A DNA stretch of 64,000 bases from Rhabditophanes sp. KR3021 (lineage: Eukaryota > Nematoda > Chromadorea > Rhabditida > Alloionematidae): the NCBI GenBank assembly GCA_963281155.1, contig CAUJLY010000002.1, positions 7,006,001-7,070,000 of the forward strand. Reading direction: 5' to 3'. The notes under the pieces are model-generated. The model saw nothing but the letters and a program-made list of their open reading frames with translations, did not search any database and was not told the DNA's origin. A program made the position numbers and the translations under genes. Of this stretch, positions 44,546 through 57,000 are shown in pieces. The stretch's first letter is position 1; every line of letters starts with the position of its first letter.

Positions 44546-46677
44546 CAGGTGATCTAACAAACAAGTTTTTATTTAACCAACTCCTGTACTTAATAATAGT
44601 TTGGACTTATTTAAATTCCAATAAATAGTTTATATATTATTTTCCATAAAATATATGATAAATTAATGAAGGTGTTTATCTGTAATTGATTATAATTAGA
44701 ATACATACAACATCTCGTGTATTTTAAACAACTTTTAAAGATATCCAAAAAGAGAGATGATATTTAGGAACGACATTTTAAATAACTCGATTCGAAACAA
44801 ATGTATTAATCCATATATGTAAACAAATCAGGCTTCGTTGAAGCTTGACGATATTATTAAACATAAAAAATCACATTCACATGTACTTTAATAGGGATTA
44901 TTTAAATTAATGGATGCTAAACAAAGTTTCAATTAAAATGTTGGGGAGAGTAAGTTTGATTAAAATGGCTACGTGTTAAAATAGGGCCGATTGATAGGGT
45001 GATAGGAGAGCAGGACTGTGTTTTGTTGAAGGTAGAGTGGATTTTGTCAGGCTGTAAGGTTTTTGATTGGAATATGTTTGGTAAAAGGAGTCTTACATGG
45101 TGATGCTATACTGAAACGGAAGATTGCGCGTTGACATTTGATCAGACACTTTACTTAGGTGATAAGGTCTATAATCACTTATTAATGATGTTTGGAGAAG
45201 CAGACAAAAATAATTATCTTTACTTTTCAAAGTTTTGTGTCTTATTTTATTTGTGACATCGTCATCAATATAATCTCCACTTGAACACAATCGCAAAAAG
45301 TGAATAGTTGAATGTTTCTTTTTGTTAATATTTTATTGAAATTTAAATCTACGTCAATGTTTATTAACAAAAAATATCATACCTACTCATACGTATATCC
45401 AAAGATCAAAGTCTACCTTTAATTTGCTCGCAGGTTGATCTTAACACAGAAAATGCTCATTTAACAATTTAATTACCAAGTTACTCGCTGCTGCCGTAAA
45501 GTATAGTATATTTTAGATGTTCTTTAGTGTAACAACTTTATTCAATCTTTCTAATGATCACATTGCCAAATACCCTCGTCCGCGCCCCCTTCTAAACAGT
45601 CAGATCAAGCTCGAGATACCACTCGACCACCATCTCCTAATCTCGTCAATTTGATGGGAAAACTTTGTTTGTAGATGTAAATTGGAACTTGTATCTAATA
45701 ACTTTTAATCTAATCTCATGAAATTAGTATGCACATTCTTGTTTACCGTGCCCAGTTTGTTATCATTTTGTGCTAAAGTTAGTCTCTCCACTAAATAGTC
45801 GAAAGTTATATGTTTCTTTGCCTTGCAAATAACATTCACATTTATATACACACATCTGTATATATTAATACACAACTGCATATTGATACAGAACCATTCA
45901 TTTTTTTAGTTAAATTACCATGCTGTTGATACCTATTTATTTGCACCTCTCATTATTGCCATCAGCTTATTAACGTATATTTACTTTTTGTTACTTTTTT
46001 AAAAAATAGACGTCTTTAGGTGATTTTAACAGATATAAATATACAACTTATACTAGATTAAAGTCTATTTTGGTGGTGTCAAAAGATTAAAGTATTCTTT
46101 AATCAGGAAGTTGCAAATTCTCTTATTCGTATAAAAATTAGTCAGCCATAAATTGTTTTCATGACTTTCTAGATAATTGATAAGGTTAAGGGGGTTTAAC
46201 ATCTCTCCCTTTTTCGACAATTAACTCTTAATAAAAGTAGCTTTTTTTCGGTAGCTTATTTAATTTTTTTGATTTTATTTATTTAGTCACCATTTATGTA
46301 TATCCCACCTAAAAAAGGCAAGCTACAATTTTTATACATTAATTTTGGTTTTAATGAAATGTACTTAATTTCCAGTATTTTAGTTTTATTCATTCTATTT
46401 AATTAAATTCTTTGAATACTTACAAAAAATGTCTTTCATTGCACACTTCTATTTACAATTATTTACAATTAATATACATTGACCATAACAATCATTTGTT
46501 TGTCTTGATTTTTAGTTAAAAAATAGATAGTCAATGACAAGAAGCCCCCATCCTCTCAAAGATTGCCCTTCGATGATGATAAGACGGAAAGTAATTTATT
46601 AAATATGAACGTACAGATAGACCCTTTCGCGTATGCACATCTTTATGATAATGTTTTAAAATTACACTTTTCAGTAG
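44546..46677. promoter_or_regulatory. Divergent intergenic region SLC17A9 / nuclear receptor
   Basis: About 2.1 kb, AT-rich, no supportable gene. A possible 5'-untranslated exon of the nuclear receptor ends near 46590 (GTAATT donor) and joins an acceptor at 46675 (CTTTTCAG). A short GC-richer block at 45575-45660 looks partly tRNA-like on the - strand but lacks a B box. Confidence 0.4.
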
Positions 46678-48187
46678 ATGAATATTATTGATTCACCTTA
46701 CATTCTGTCATTAGATCACGAGGCTTACCTACCTAATGAAGAATACTATCATTCTATGAAGGACGATTATACTACTAAATATGATGATTCGACTCCTCCG
46801 CCGCCTAGGCAGCACAAAATTAAGGGAGGTAGGAGTTCGAAAAGCTTCAAGAATTGTGGCATTTGTGGAGGAGTTGCTAAAGGGTTTCATTTCAATTCAC
46901 GGGGCAAAGTCTGTGATTCATGTACCGCTTACTTTAGAAGAGCAGTTGTCCATAAGAGATCTTTCAAATGCAGATTCAATGAAAATTGCCAGATAAATAC
47001 AGCCACCAGAAATTCTTGTAGATCATGTAGGATGCGGGCTTGCTTAGCCTTTGGCATGAATCCAAATGCTGTACAACCACACCATGACCCGATTGGTCCA
47101 GTTGGTCCCCGCCAAAACACAACCTACAACTCCAGACCCTACCAAGACCAAACCCCACAACAAGAATACGAATATCAACAAGTATATGTCCAAGAAGCTT
47201 CCCTCAGTCCATGTTATTCTCTTCAAAACCAACCATCATCAAGCGAAATAAGCACTCCCGACAAATCAAGGTTTTTCGAAAATGCAATCACCTATTACAA
47301 ACGAAAAACAGAACAACGAAGGTTAATAAATTGTTATGGGAATTTTAGAAAATGCTTCACCGATGAACCACCAGAGTTTAGGAAGATCAAGTATGGGGAG
47401 CATATTCAGCCGCAATGTTTCAGAGGTATTTTTGTTATTTGTTGGTTTTAATATTTATTTGTGTTTAGTTGATATTGGCACGTTTATAATGTTTCTGTCG
47501 GACATTAAAGCATTCGAAGGGTTTTCGGATGAAGATAGAACTCTCCTACTACGCAACATCTGTATATTCTCCCATTTCGTAGAAAAACACTACCTCTCGA
47601 TGAAATATGGCGGCTTAGCCAAACAACACCTAATTTACCCAGACTTCACCTACGTTGACCTCAGTGATCTAGACAAAGTAGAAATATGGAGTAGGACAGG
47701 AAAAAATATCGAGAATCAGGAAGAAAAGGAATTACTTTCTACCGCAACAGGTCCAGACGAACCTAATTTTGACAATGTAAAAAGAGCTCTGTTGTATGCC
47801 GTCAAAAATAGCTATAATATTATCACGAAAGCTATGATTGAGTATGAGATGACGGATGCTGAGTATATTGCTTTGTTGCTTATAATGTTATATAATACTG
47901 GTAAGTAAGGTAATTTGTTGTTGGTATTATATTGTTATTCAGATCTCCCCGGCATTTCCAAAGATGCCATCAAATTATGCCAAGAAAAAAGAAACATGGT
48001 TTTCAAAGAATGGATGGAGTATTACCATCGAATCGGTGAACCTAATAGTATTGCAAAAATAGGAAATATCACTTTACTGCTGTCTGTTATAAAAGATTCG
48101 TGTGCCGAAGTGGCCTCAGGTTTTCATATGATAAGGGTGTTTAAAATATTCGACTACGATAAGCTATTAGAAGAATTGTACCTGTAA
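46678..48187 (+). CDS. Nuclear hormone receptor, nematode type
   Basis: Three exons (46678-47425, 47469-47900, 47943-48187) give 474 residues in phase. The DNA-binding domain (about 59-130) has a first zinc finger CGICGGVAKGFHFNSRGKVC with P-box CDSCTAYFRR and a second finger CRFNENCQINTATRNSC..C, followed by the basic extension RMRACLAFGMN. P-box and spacing resemble the expanded nematode receptor group, not NR1/NR2 steroid-type receptors. A Pro/Gln/Tyr-rich hinge follows (about 140-200). The ligand-binding domain (about 225-474) has FRKIKYGEHIQPQCFR, FEGFSDEDRTLLLRN and a C-terminal helical part. It should be a transcription factor; ligand unknown. The uORF stop lies directly before the ATG if the 5' exon is used. 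Confidence 0.9.
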
Positions 48188-48858
48188 ATGTCATCACCAT
48201 ACTATGTATTTTTGTTTATTATTAATTTGTTATCTAGTACATACACACATAATCACTACACAAAGTTGCATATTTTAATTTAAAACTTTTTTATCTATTT
48301 AATTTTTGGCAATAAAAAGTTATTGTTTATTTATTCGGTATACTTCGGACTTTGACCGAAACATGTATTTTTTACCACTATCCTATGTTACAAACTTTAA
48401 TTAGGTAAGAAGTTGTGTTAATGAGTAATAGGTAACCTTAGACTTTGTTAACATTTTGGTCATATTTGTGGAATTTTTGTTTCTATTTGACAACGCTTTA
48501 CTAACAAAATGTGCGTACTTGCAAATTACTAAGAAATGTGGAGATATTTTATGGTTAAATTGGTTCGAAGTTGTTGGATATTCGTTCAGAGATTATGACG
48601 GGGAATGTTTGTAGGGATTTTGTTTTTTGATTTATTTCTATTTGTTAAGGCTTCCCTTAATGGTTTAATAATCAAAAGAGGAACACACTTATTTATTTTT
48701 AAATATGAACTAATAAAGTTGAATACACTCAATCAAATGGTTATTGCAAATATATAAGTCAACATAAGTAAGCGTAAAATACGATACAAAAAAATGCAAA
48801 TAAATAAGGAATACAGTTAGCTAAAACATCAGACGAAGTCGAGTATATCCTTAGATGC
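48188..48858. other. Intergenic, 3' of the nuclear receptor
   Basis: About 670 AT-rich bases, nothing recognised beyond the expected 3' untranslated region. Confidence 0.35.
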
Positions 48859-49155
48859 TTAGAATTGATCGGCTGTTAAAGAAATTTCCCTGAATGTTTT
48901 TGTAGTAGAATTCCCGAATGTGAATATATTCTTTGCCTCTAAAAGTAGATCTGTATACATAACTGTTATTGCCAAATGGATGCATCAAGCCGACACTCAT
49001 GCATAGACGTTTGATTTTGAGTTTCTTTATTTCTTGCCAGTGTCTATTCTTCCAAATAACTGAGCTTGGATTCCACCGTTGTGGAAATAGACTGAGTCTT
49101 TGGTTGTGGTTTCAACCTCAACTGAACAGATAGAGTCGACACATTTACCCATACT
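48859..49155 (-). pseudogene. PC4/SUB1-like coactivator remnant
   Basis: On the - strand a frame reads RWNPSSVIWKNRHWQEI, then HPFGNNSYVYRSTFRGKEYIHIREFYY in pieces (..YRSTFRGKEYIHIREFY..). This matches the single-strand DNA-binding core of PC4/SUB1 (RYV.V..F.GK..I.IREYY). One base shift later (near 48890) another frame continues EISLTADQF and stops, matching the PC4 motif GISLT.EQ. A separate 40-codon ATG frame overlaps the 5' part (49155 down to about 49033). There is no single open frame and no start, so it is read as a decayed PC4-family copy; PC4-like genes are often duplicated. Splicing that I cannot see is the alternative. Confidence 0.5.
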
Positions 49156-50565
49156 TGAATGTAATTTAATTCAGCGTAAACTAGAGTAATTTAAATGTCT
49201 TACTATAAACATATGCATACAGGTTAACATAAGTTCTTGTCAGCGCCTGCCGATTTTAGTATATTATCTTTATCGCCTGTATTTGGTAGTCAATTAATCA
49301 AAATTTCGACCAATTTTAAATTATCTTAATTTGCCTCGTTCATGCATAAAAACGATTTTTTGGCAAGGTATATCAGTTGATTCAAAGTATGTGTTGAGTG
49401 AACTATTGAAAGCGATGTACTGATTGAGTAGTGAAATTATGGTTTGTGTCATGGGAATATTCCAGCACAACAATTACATAATTAAAAGTTTTGTCCCATA
49501 ACTGCAACTACAACAATGACCAAGGTTCACGAAACATCTTCTTTGCACCCACATTTTTTGACAGATGTGCTTGGAACATTTCCGGAACACATTAGTACTT
49601 TTCAGATCAGATTATAGATACAATATTATAGTGAATTTAATTGTTACAAGACCTACTTTGAACCTTCATTCATTTAACTCACACCGGAAACACCCTAATA
49701 AAAATAATTACACTTTCCTTGCACGATATACATTAAAATAAATACTTATCTTATTCTGCAAATAAAATGCAACTTTAAAAGACTCAAAAGGCTGTGATAC
49801 TACAATATTAAACCAAACAACTAAATCCATTATTTGCAATAACAGTGAGAGTAAAAATCTTTGATCAAATACATTTTGAAACACGCAACCCCTAAATCAC
49901 TGTTTAATTGTGTTGCAGACTTTTATTTAAGGAGCACGGACAAAGACATAATATTCAACACACTTAATATATCCTTTTTGACTAGTTTTTGAGAGATATT
50001 TAGCTTGATGCTACGATCAAATTTATTTCCAACTTAATTGCATTTCTTTTTGCAGTAGTTAAAGCCATGACTCGTAACACTTACTTTTACTAACCCAACT
50101 TCCTCAAAACTACTTTTTTTACTTTAGTACCTCTAAATTAGCCTTGCCAAACCTAATTATGTGTTAACAACTTTCAATTTCACACATTTATTTTTCATCA
50201 ACCAACAAATCTTGCCCCTGAACTATATAATAGACCAGCTCTGAATCAACTTTCTTACCAGCCATTATTTTCCTTCCTTTTTTACGATTAAGGCAAAAAT
50301 GGATGTCAATGAGTAGTAGTTGTAGTGGTTGAAGTTGTAATTTAGCTGTATTATAAATAAGAATGAGCATTTTGCTTTTGTGATAAATGGCTACCACCTA
50401 TTTGCAGAAACGATGGCAGATTGTCTTTATTTTGTGGTGGGAAACACCGTTTTTAGATTGTTATTATTAAATTATAACGCCTAATTTTGTTTTTCGTTTG
50501 TTATTAGTAATAGTGTGGAATTATTAATAATATAAAATTAAATTTCCATCATATGCTTCTAGATC
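49156..50565. other. Intergenic, gene-free
   Basis: About 1.4 kb of AT-rich DNA. A 69-codon frame on - (50188-50397), which begins without ATG, contains an internal ATG with 25 codons; too short and unsupported. No RNA gene or repeat recognised. Confidence 0.4.
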
Positions 50566-51219
50566 ATGAAAACGTACTTTATTCCCATATTCCTTGTTTC
50601 CTACTACATCACCCTGACCAATGCCAAATCAACCAAATCAATCCTAAAAACCGAAGATCTAGCCAGGCGACTCCTAATTCCCTTCTACCGTGGCTCCAAA
50701 TTAATCACCATCTCTGATTTATCCAACAAAAAAGTACCTCTCCTAGATTACAAATTCACCCCCAATTACATCCAACTAAAATACGACCATTTCCTCCTAA
50801 ACCCAGGTGAAACCTTGAACCTAATCAAAAGCGACCTGAATCACATAGGAACCAAAACAGTTTCCTTCAACAAAACAGAATTCATCACCAAATGCAAACT
50901 CCTTCCCATCTATGTCCTCTTCGACAAACAAACAAACAGACAAATATTATCAACCACCAAACCAACTACCAACAAACAAATCATCGGATATTGTGCATCC
51001 AAAAGTGGTTCATGTGGAGCAAGTATTGCTTTGCATAAAATAGATGTTTTTGGAAATGGTAAACAATTTAGACAACCCAATTTTGGTAGTATTTTGATTA
51101 AGAGTTATCACTATCATTCTTTTAAGAAGGTGGTTCAGGGTAATTGGAGGGAAGCTGTTGTCAAGACGCAGCTTAATTATTGTTATGGATGGGGAGGCTT
51201 GTCAGAAGTTGCCAAATAA
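50566..51219 (+). CDS. Secreted orphan protein, 217 residues
   Basis: A single exon. Residues 1-20 (MKTYFIPIFLVSYYITLTNA) are a signal peptide. The mature chain has no membrane segment, one NKT glycosylation site at about residue 105, and Cys residues mostly in the C-terminal half (ITKCKLLPI, IGYCASKSGSCGASIALH, QLNYCYGWGG). Codon use differs between halves: the first 140 codons strongly prefer C-ending codons, the rest T-ending, as though the gene were a mosaic. No domain is recognised. It may be a nematode-specific extracellular protein. It is converged on by a doubtful small gene on the other strand. Confidence 0.75.
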   Translation: MKTYFIPIFLVSYYITLTNAKSTKSILKTEDLARRLLIPFYRGSKLITISDLSNKKVPLLDYKFTPNYIQLKYDHFLLNPGETLNLIKSDLNHIGTKTVSFNKTEFITKCKLLPIYVLFDKQTNRQILSTTKPTTNKQIIGYCASKSGSCGASIALHKIDVFGNGKQFRQPNFGSILIKSYHYHSFKKVVQGNWREAVVKTQLNYCYGWGGLSEVAK

Positions 51220-51340
51220 AGTTATTGTGTAAACTTCTTGTAAGGTTTGGATTTTACTGCCATTGTATAATGTTGTTGAAGATACGTCTTGACTAATAAA
51301 AGATATTTATTTTTGGTTTATGTTTGAATCATTAAGTGAT

Positions 51341-51526
51341 TCAAGGGCGAAGCTCCTGATCATTTTGATTCGAATCGTCTATATATTCAAATTTCCATAC
51401 ACAACATTTTTTATATTTCTTAATCTTTTTTATTAAAAAGAACCTCTTCAAAGACTTCAAAAGTATAAACAAAAAAACACAAACAAACATGATTAAAAAT
51501 AAAAAACAGAATAATATATTCGACAT
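51341..51526 (-). CDS. Possible small single-pass membrane protein
   Basis: 61 codons from ATG at 51526: a hydrophobic segment (LFCFLFLIMFVCVFLFILL), then a Lys-rich stretch (KIKKYKKCC) and a polar tail. AATAAA-like sequence follows its stop. The layout (membrane helix with basic stop-transfer side) is sensible, but AT-rich DNA easily gives Phe/Leu/Lys frames. No homologue is recognised. Confidence 0.3.
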   Translation of the reverse strand: MSNILFCFLFLIMFVCVFLFILLKSLKRFFLIKKIKKYKKCCVWKFEYIDDSNQNDQELRP

Positions 51527-51642
51527 GGAGCGACATAAAAGTCAAAAATAATTAATTAATACGAAATAGTATATTGAATGCTTGGTGGTAATTAATTAAG
51601 AAACATAGACCTAATAATAGAAGGCAGATTGTGACAAATTAT

Positions 51643-54011
51643 TTAATTAATTAAGGCTACTGATATCACATTTCTGTCCATTTTTCTGTTATTCAGCGAC
51701 ATCACGGCGTCTTTTGCTTGGTCCGTGGTCAGCAGAGCTAGCAGGCATTCTCCGGTTGGTTTGCCCGCATCGTCCAGCTTCATTAGGGCCGTTTCTCGTT
51801 TGACTTGGAACCCACTGAAGAAGTCTACCACTCCATCCAGAGTAATGGTTTGAGGCATTCCCTTCACAATAACGACACAATTAACAGCCCCGATCGTCAA
51901 CAAGATAGAAGGATCTATGTCTAAAGAGTGCGCTGTAACTGTGTTCAATTGGCCCTCATACCCACATTCATCAGATTTAGCCGGCACGGCAGTAGCAGCC
52001 GAAACCCATTCACGTCCGCCAGAAGGTCTTTCCGTCGTGCTTCGGTCAGGGTAACGAGACCCACGCTCATCTCTATGTTCTTCTCTATGCGAGGAAGTGT
52101 ATTCTCTCCTATCATCACCTCTCGAACTAGTGTATTCACGTCTATAGTCTTCTTTGGGGTAATCTCTGAATCTATCACGATCGTCACGGCGATAATCTCT
52201 TGAGTCATATCGATCGTAATCCTTTCTATCTTCTCTGCCATAATCTCTTCTCTCATCCCTTCCCGATCTTCCCCAATCTGAAGAACGGGGTGGATCTGCA
52301 CCCCCTAGCAGGGGTTGTCTGGCTGCCCCTCTGGAATCATCTCTTGGCGAGTACCTTGGTCCATCTCTGCCTCTACTGTCCCGAATATCTCTAGGATCGC
52401 GAGCATCTCTTGGTTCTCCTCTCAAATCTCTTGGATCTCTTGAGCCTCTTGGGTCTCTGAGATCTCTAGGGTCTCTGAGATCTCTTGGATCTCTGGCATC
52501 TCTCGGATCTCTGACGTCTCTTGAATCTCTGGCATCATAGGGAGATCTAGTAGATCCCCCTCTCGAAGAAGAATAACCATTATCCCCACCCCTCCTACTG
52601 CTCTCGTACCTCGACGCCGACGAATCTCTTTCCTTTTCCTGGGCCGGGCCAACTCCAACCAGCGGCACTGCACTAGCACTAGGAGGCGACGCCTCCGCCT
52701 TCGCAGGTCTCGGAGGAAAGGGCGACTTTCTAGGGTAAGCATCCGGTGGTGGTGGAATAGACAAAAACTCCTCTGCCTCAACATTCGAAATCTTCCTTAT
52801 TATGACCTCTCTTCCGCCAATTACTTCCCTTAACACAGTCAGCTTTTCGGCATCCTTTGAGTCAACAAATTCCATCAACCACCTGTCTGAAGGTCTTTCG
52901 TCTTCGTTGTAGCAACGGTACAACTCACGATAAAATATCCGTACTCTTTTGCAGAGGCCTTGTAGTTCTTTGACTGTGACTCGGAATGGGACGTTCGTGA
53001 TCTCGACGAAGACTCTGTTCAATTCGTCAGTCGACTGACTTTCGTTTTCAACGGACTGAGCTAGAGATTCTAGTGCACTCAAAGTGGAAGGTAACTCTTG
53101 GAGGGGCTTCTTGGCCATGGAGGGAGCGGTGTTTTCGATGGGCTTGGTTTCGGATGGTAAGAGTGGGGCATGGGTTTCATCAATGGCGGCGGTGAAGGTT
53201 TCTTCGGTACTTGGCCTTATTCGGATGCCTTCTGACCCGTCAATTCCAACGCACTTCTCGTAATCTGAGGGCTCTCTGAATCTTACAATTGAATTTAGGT
53301 GGATTCCTGTCGTCTTGTCGAACACTACCTTCACGTCATATGCTTTTAAATTTGGACTGCACCCTAAGAAAGGTAGCAGGGCTTCTCTGGTGACGTAATT
53401 GTTGGGTAATCTTGATAATTCAGCATATTGCGCCCTTGAATTGTCTTCTGGAGTTGGGGGTCTGGGTGGTGAAATCATTCTTTTGGGAGGGGGCCCATTG
53501 TACATGCTATTTTGATCTTCGAACAGTGGTTTTCTTTTTAGACTCGTCCCATTTCTGTTGGACATCGAATTAGACCATTGGTTCTTATCTGATTTCCAAT
53601 CGTTTCCTGTAAAGTAAAGAAAGTCATTAAAGAAGTCCAAACACAACCCATTAAAAATGCCAAATTCCAACACTACATACCATTACTAACAGCTCCTCCA
53701 CTAATAAGCGGCGCCTTCGGCTTAGTCTCCTTCTTGAGCAACAACTCTCTATAAATATTGACCATGACATCCATTTCCGTCTTCGTGGTCTGATTGACCA
53801 TCACCTGCACCCCATGAATAGTCCCCTTCTTCTGAAGTGCCATAATAGCATCTTCATCCGTGCTTAACAAAACAAAAACATCACCTTGTGGTCCACCGAT
53901 AATCCTAACAGCACCCGGAGGTATCGTTATGCCCGTGAAAAAGTCCCGAATGTCCTTTGCCTTAGCTGAAGAGGGGATATTTTGAATTCTAACAACAATC
54001 TCGCTAGTCAT
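51643..54011 (-). CDS. RBM12: RBM12-type RNA-binding protein with RD repeats
   Basis: Two exons, 53681-54011 and 51643-53606, with a 74-base intron, give 764 residues. Three RRM-like domains are seen: N-terminal (about 1-85; IVVRIQNIPSSAKAKDIRDFFTG, IRIIGG-type loop) matching the first RRM of RBM12/RBM12B; a central one (about 290-370; RVFVEITNVPFRVTVKELQGL); and a C-terminal one (about 685-764; VNCVVIVKGMPQTITLDGVVDFF). A Pro-rich linker and a long Arg/Asp-rich tract (about 430-640) separate the last two; the latter contains a tandem RDPRD(A/L/V) repeat. Such proteins are nuclear and bind RNA; a role in splicing or transcript regulation is inferred from family. Confidence 0.88.
52355..52535 (-). 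repeat. Tandem RDPRD-coding repeat
   Basis: About ten copies of a 12-15 base unit (GATCTCT.GG on the + strand) encode repeating RDPRD(A/L/V/I) in the RBM12-like protein. Unit sequence is well conserved at DNA level, which suggests recent slippage expansion. Confidence 0.8.
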
Positions 54012-57000
54012 GGCTCAACTTTTGAGTTACTTTAAAATTTTATCAAATTATAAGCTTCTTTTGTCAAATACTTTGGACCTTGCCACTTCAATACAATCAA
54101 ATGCTTCTCTTGGTATTTAGGAACCTTTCTCTCTTTCACAATAGACAAATACTTATTCAAAAAGAAAGAGATCAATTTCAACAAATGTTATATGCCAATT
54201 CTTTCAAACACCAACTGAAGTCAAATCTTTTGTCTCGTACTTTGTTGAGTTGCAGCAATATATTTATACTATCAAATTCAATTTGCGTAATGATATTGAT
54301 AAAATATAAATATTTAGTTTGGAAAGAGTATTTGTATGTGTATATCTTTATCACTCCAATAAAATTATTGTACTGTGATAACACTTAAATAATAATAATT
54401 AATACCTAAAATGGAGAAGGTGTGAATATTAAAGAAAGTAATGGTGACTGCACATTTGCGCACCACGAGGAAGTTGCTTTTTGACACGATCGATCTAAAA
54501 ATGATTGGGGTGGCGTAATAAGGTGGAGGGATGTGTGAAACGGGAATGGGAAAGGTTGTATGTTTTGATTGGGAAATAGGAATGGAATGTGATGAAATAA
54601 AGATACATAAATATGAGACCACGCAAATAAAGGAATGTCAAATGATAGGATGATGAAATGGTTGTTTTTGGGTTGGAGTAAATAAATATGGTAGCTTTTC
54701 AATTTGTAAATATAAAAGTGTTCTAAAAATATTCTGCTAAATGCCCTAACAATATCCTACAAATTTTCTAACAAAGGTTCAAATATATGAAGGGCCCTCA
54801 ACAATGTTCTAACGAAAGTTCAAATAACAGTTCTAGTAAAAGTTGCTTGCATTGTGGACTACAAAATGATTATACTCATAATTAATTTAGCCATTAACAA
54901 GCATGATGCGCAACTCCCAACCATTTAAATGTTTTAATCTAGCATTAGATTATATTTTACACTTGTATTACATACCTTGATATACCATTAAGTACATCAA
55001 TCTAATCGATTGTAAAAATGCAAGACAATCAAACTCTAAAAAAGCAAATTTGCTGAAAGTGCTCCAAAACTGAATCGTACCCCATCATACCTGTGTTGAT
55101 TAGTGTTAAAAAACAACAACACACTTCATATGGCGGATCAATTTGATTGGACCATCATAAGGCGAACCACCGTGTCAGGTGATGTGATCAAGTAAAGTGA
55201 AAACATAAAATGTTGTACCCCAATCTTTTTTCAAAATAAACCCTCTGATCCAGAAACCACAGTCTTATTAACTTTCTCCAACAAATTGCTACATAAAGTT
55301 TGATCAAAGCAACCAGATACGGTTAATTTCTTAATACTTTCAACGGCAAATAAATATATCGGAAAATTTTTGTCGAATCATATATAAAGTGAGTGTGTGG
55401 ATTGTGTTGAAAGTTTTTGCGTTAAGGCGGGGCAGTTGGGTGATTTGCATCTTTCTCTGGTACTGCAACTCTTCTCTATTAATGTAAGGAAGATGTATGT
55501 GAATGTTAGTTGGCGTCGCTTAGTAATCCCCCTCTATTGATTTGCACATACCACAAGAAATGACTTCTTTCCTTTTGCCTATCGTAGTAACTGGACTAAT
55601 CTTCAACTAAACGCCGCTTACCACACCAAATGACGGATGGTTGCGGCATTTGGCGCCCATACATACACACCACCATACGGAAGTAGTTTTATTTAAGCCT
55701 TACAGGCATTCACCTTACCATCTCAATTGAGGACGCAGCCTTGGTGATACGAATGTTTTGTGTTGCAGTGGTGTATGCATAGTTTGGTATGACAGTTTTG
55801 TTACTAGTTTTGACACAAAATATTGCACAATAATAAGTGGTATCTCATCATCCTTATTCTTACAAACAATATAAAATGATGGATGTGTGTGCATTTTTGA
55901 TAAATTCTAAACAACCCCATCTACATATATTTTATAGTAAAGCTAGTTTTATATAGTCCAGGCCGGCTGTTACATTATCATCCTTTTGACGACAGTCACT
56001 ATAGTAGAGGAACCAATAAATGTTATAAAGTAAAAAGAGAGTTTTAGAGAAACGACATACATACACTATTCTTTGGATTAAAAAACGAAGGAATTAGAAT
56101 ATATGAGTAAGAATGAAAGGTTGCGGCCAATTTTTGATTGTTCCAACTTTCAAAAGTCAATTTGTCATGCCTTTGAATATACATTCTTTAAAAGTATAGT
56201 TTCGGAATGGGTAAATTTGATTAATTGTTAATAAAGTTGATTACTCACAAATGAATAATCTTTTACCTTCAATTTTAATATTGCAAAATTTGATAAACAT
56301 CTTTAACAACTGAAAAATAAATATCCATTTCATCCTCTCCAAAAGACCAAATAAATGACCCAAAAATATGAGATCTTTTTTGAACCACAAAGTTGACCAA
56401 ACAAAGGTGTTCCTATCCCGAAAATGATGGAGCCTCGTACCTTCTAAAATAGCCGAATGACAACATAACAAACATACAATATCCAAATCTCTAGTCTTGT
56501 TCTTAACACTGACGTTGCATTATTATTATCAAAAACAACATATCATTTAATTTATGTGAAAGCAACACATATTTTAACTATATCAAACCATAGCTTTTAT
56601 TGTTTCTATTAAATTCTTTACCTGGGATGGTATATTTATTTAACAATAAAGAATTTACTTTATGAGTGTATATTAAAAAGATCCCCTCCATATGTTTAAA
56701 CACCTTTATTATCTTTTAATTGAAAGTCCAATTGACCTTATAAAGGGTGTATTTAGATATCAAATGTAAAAACCACAACTGTTTTTAATTAACACAATTT
56801 ATCCAATTTTTAAGCATACATAACATTTAAGGACACTTAATTCTTAAACTAGTATTAGCTTACAAACATTCTGCATACAATTTTAACATTCAAAAAAGTA
56901 TGTCTCCAATTTGTTACGAAAAGAGACTATTATATTGGTAGTGATGATGTGTCGTTTATTGCGAGATCACCTGTTTCCAATGAAACTACTGGCCATTATC

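Noticed and set aside
45575..45660. tRNA-like block on the - strand with an A-box-like TGGTCGAGTGG
   Set aside because: No B box (GGTTCGA-type), no complementary acceptor ends and no anticodon loop could be placed; at best a tRNA-derived relic or chance.
50188..50397. 69-codon frame on -
   Set aside because: Starts without ATG; the internal ATG leaves only 25 codons; no splice sites or family similarity.
51928..52784. Frames antisense or out of frame to the RBM12-like Arg/Asp-rich tract
   Set aside because: Shadows of the low-complexity repeat; no independent gene signals.
54080..54388. 102-codon frame on + upstream of the RBM12-like gene
   Set aside because: Leu/Ile/Tyr-rich without domain, directly at the divergent promoter; likely chance.
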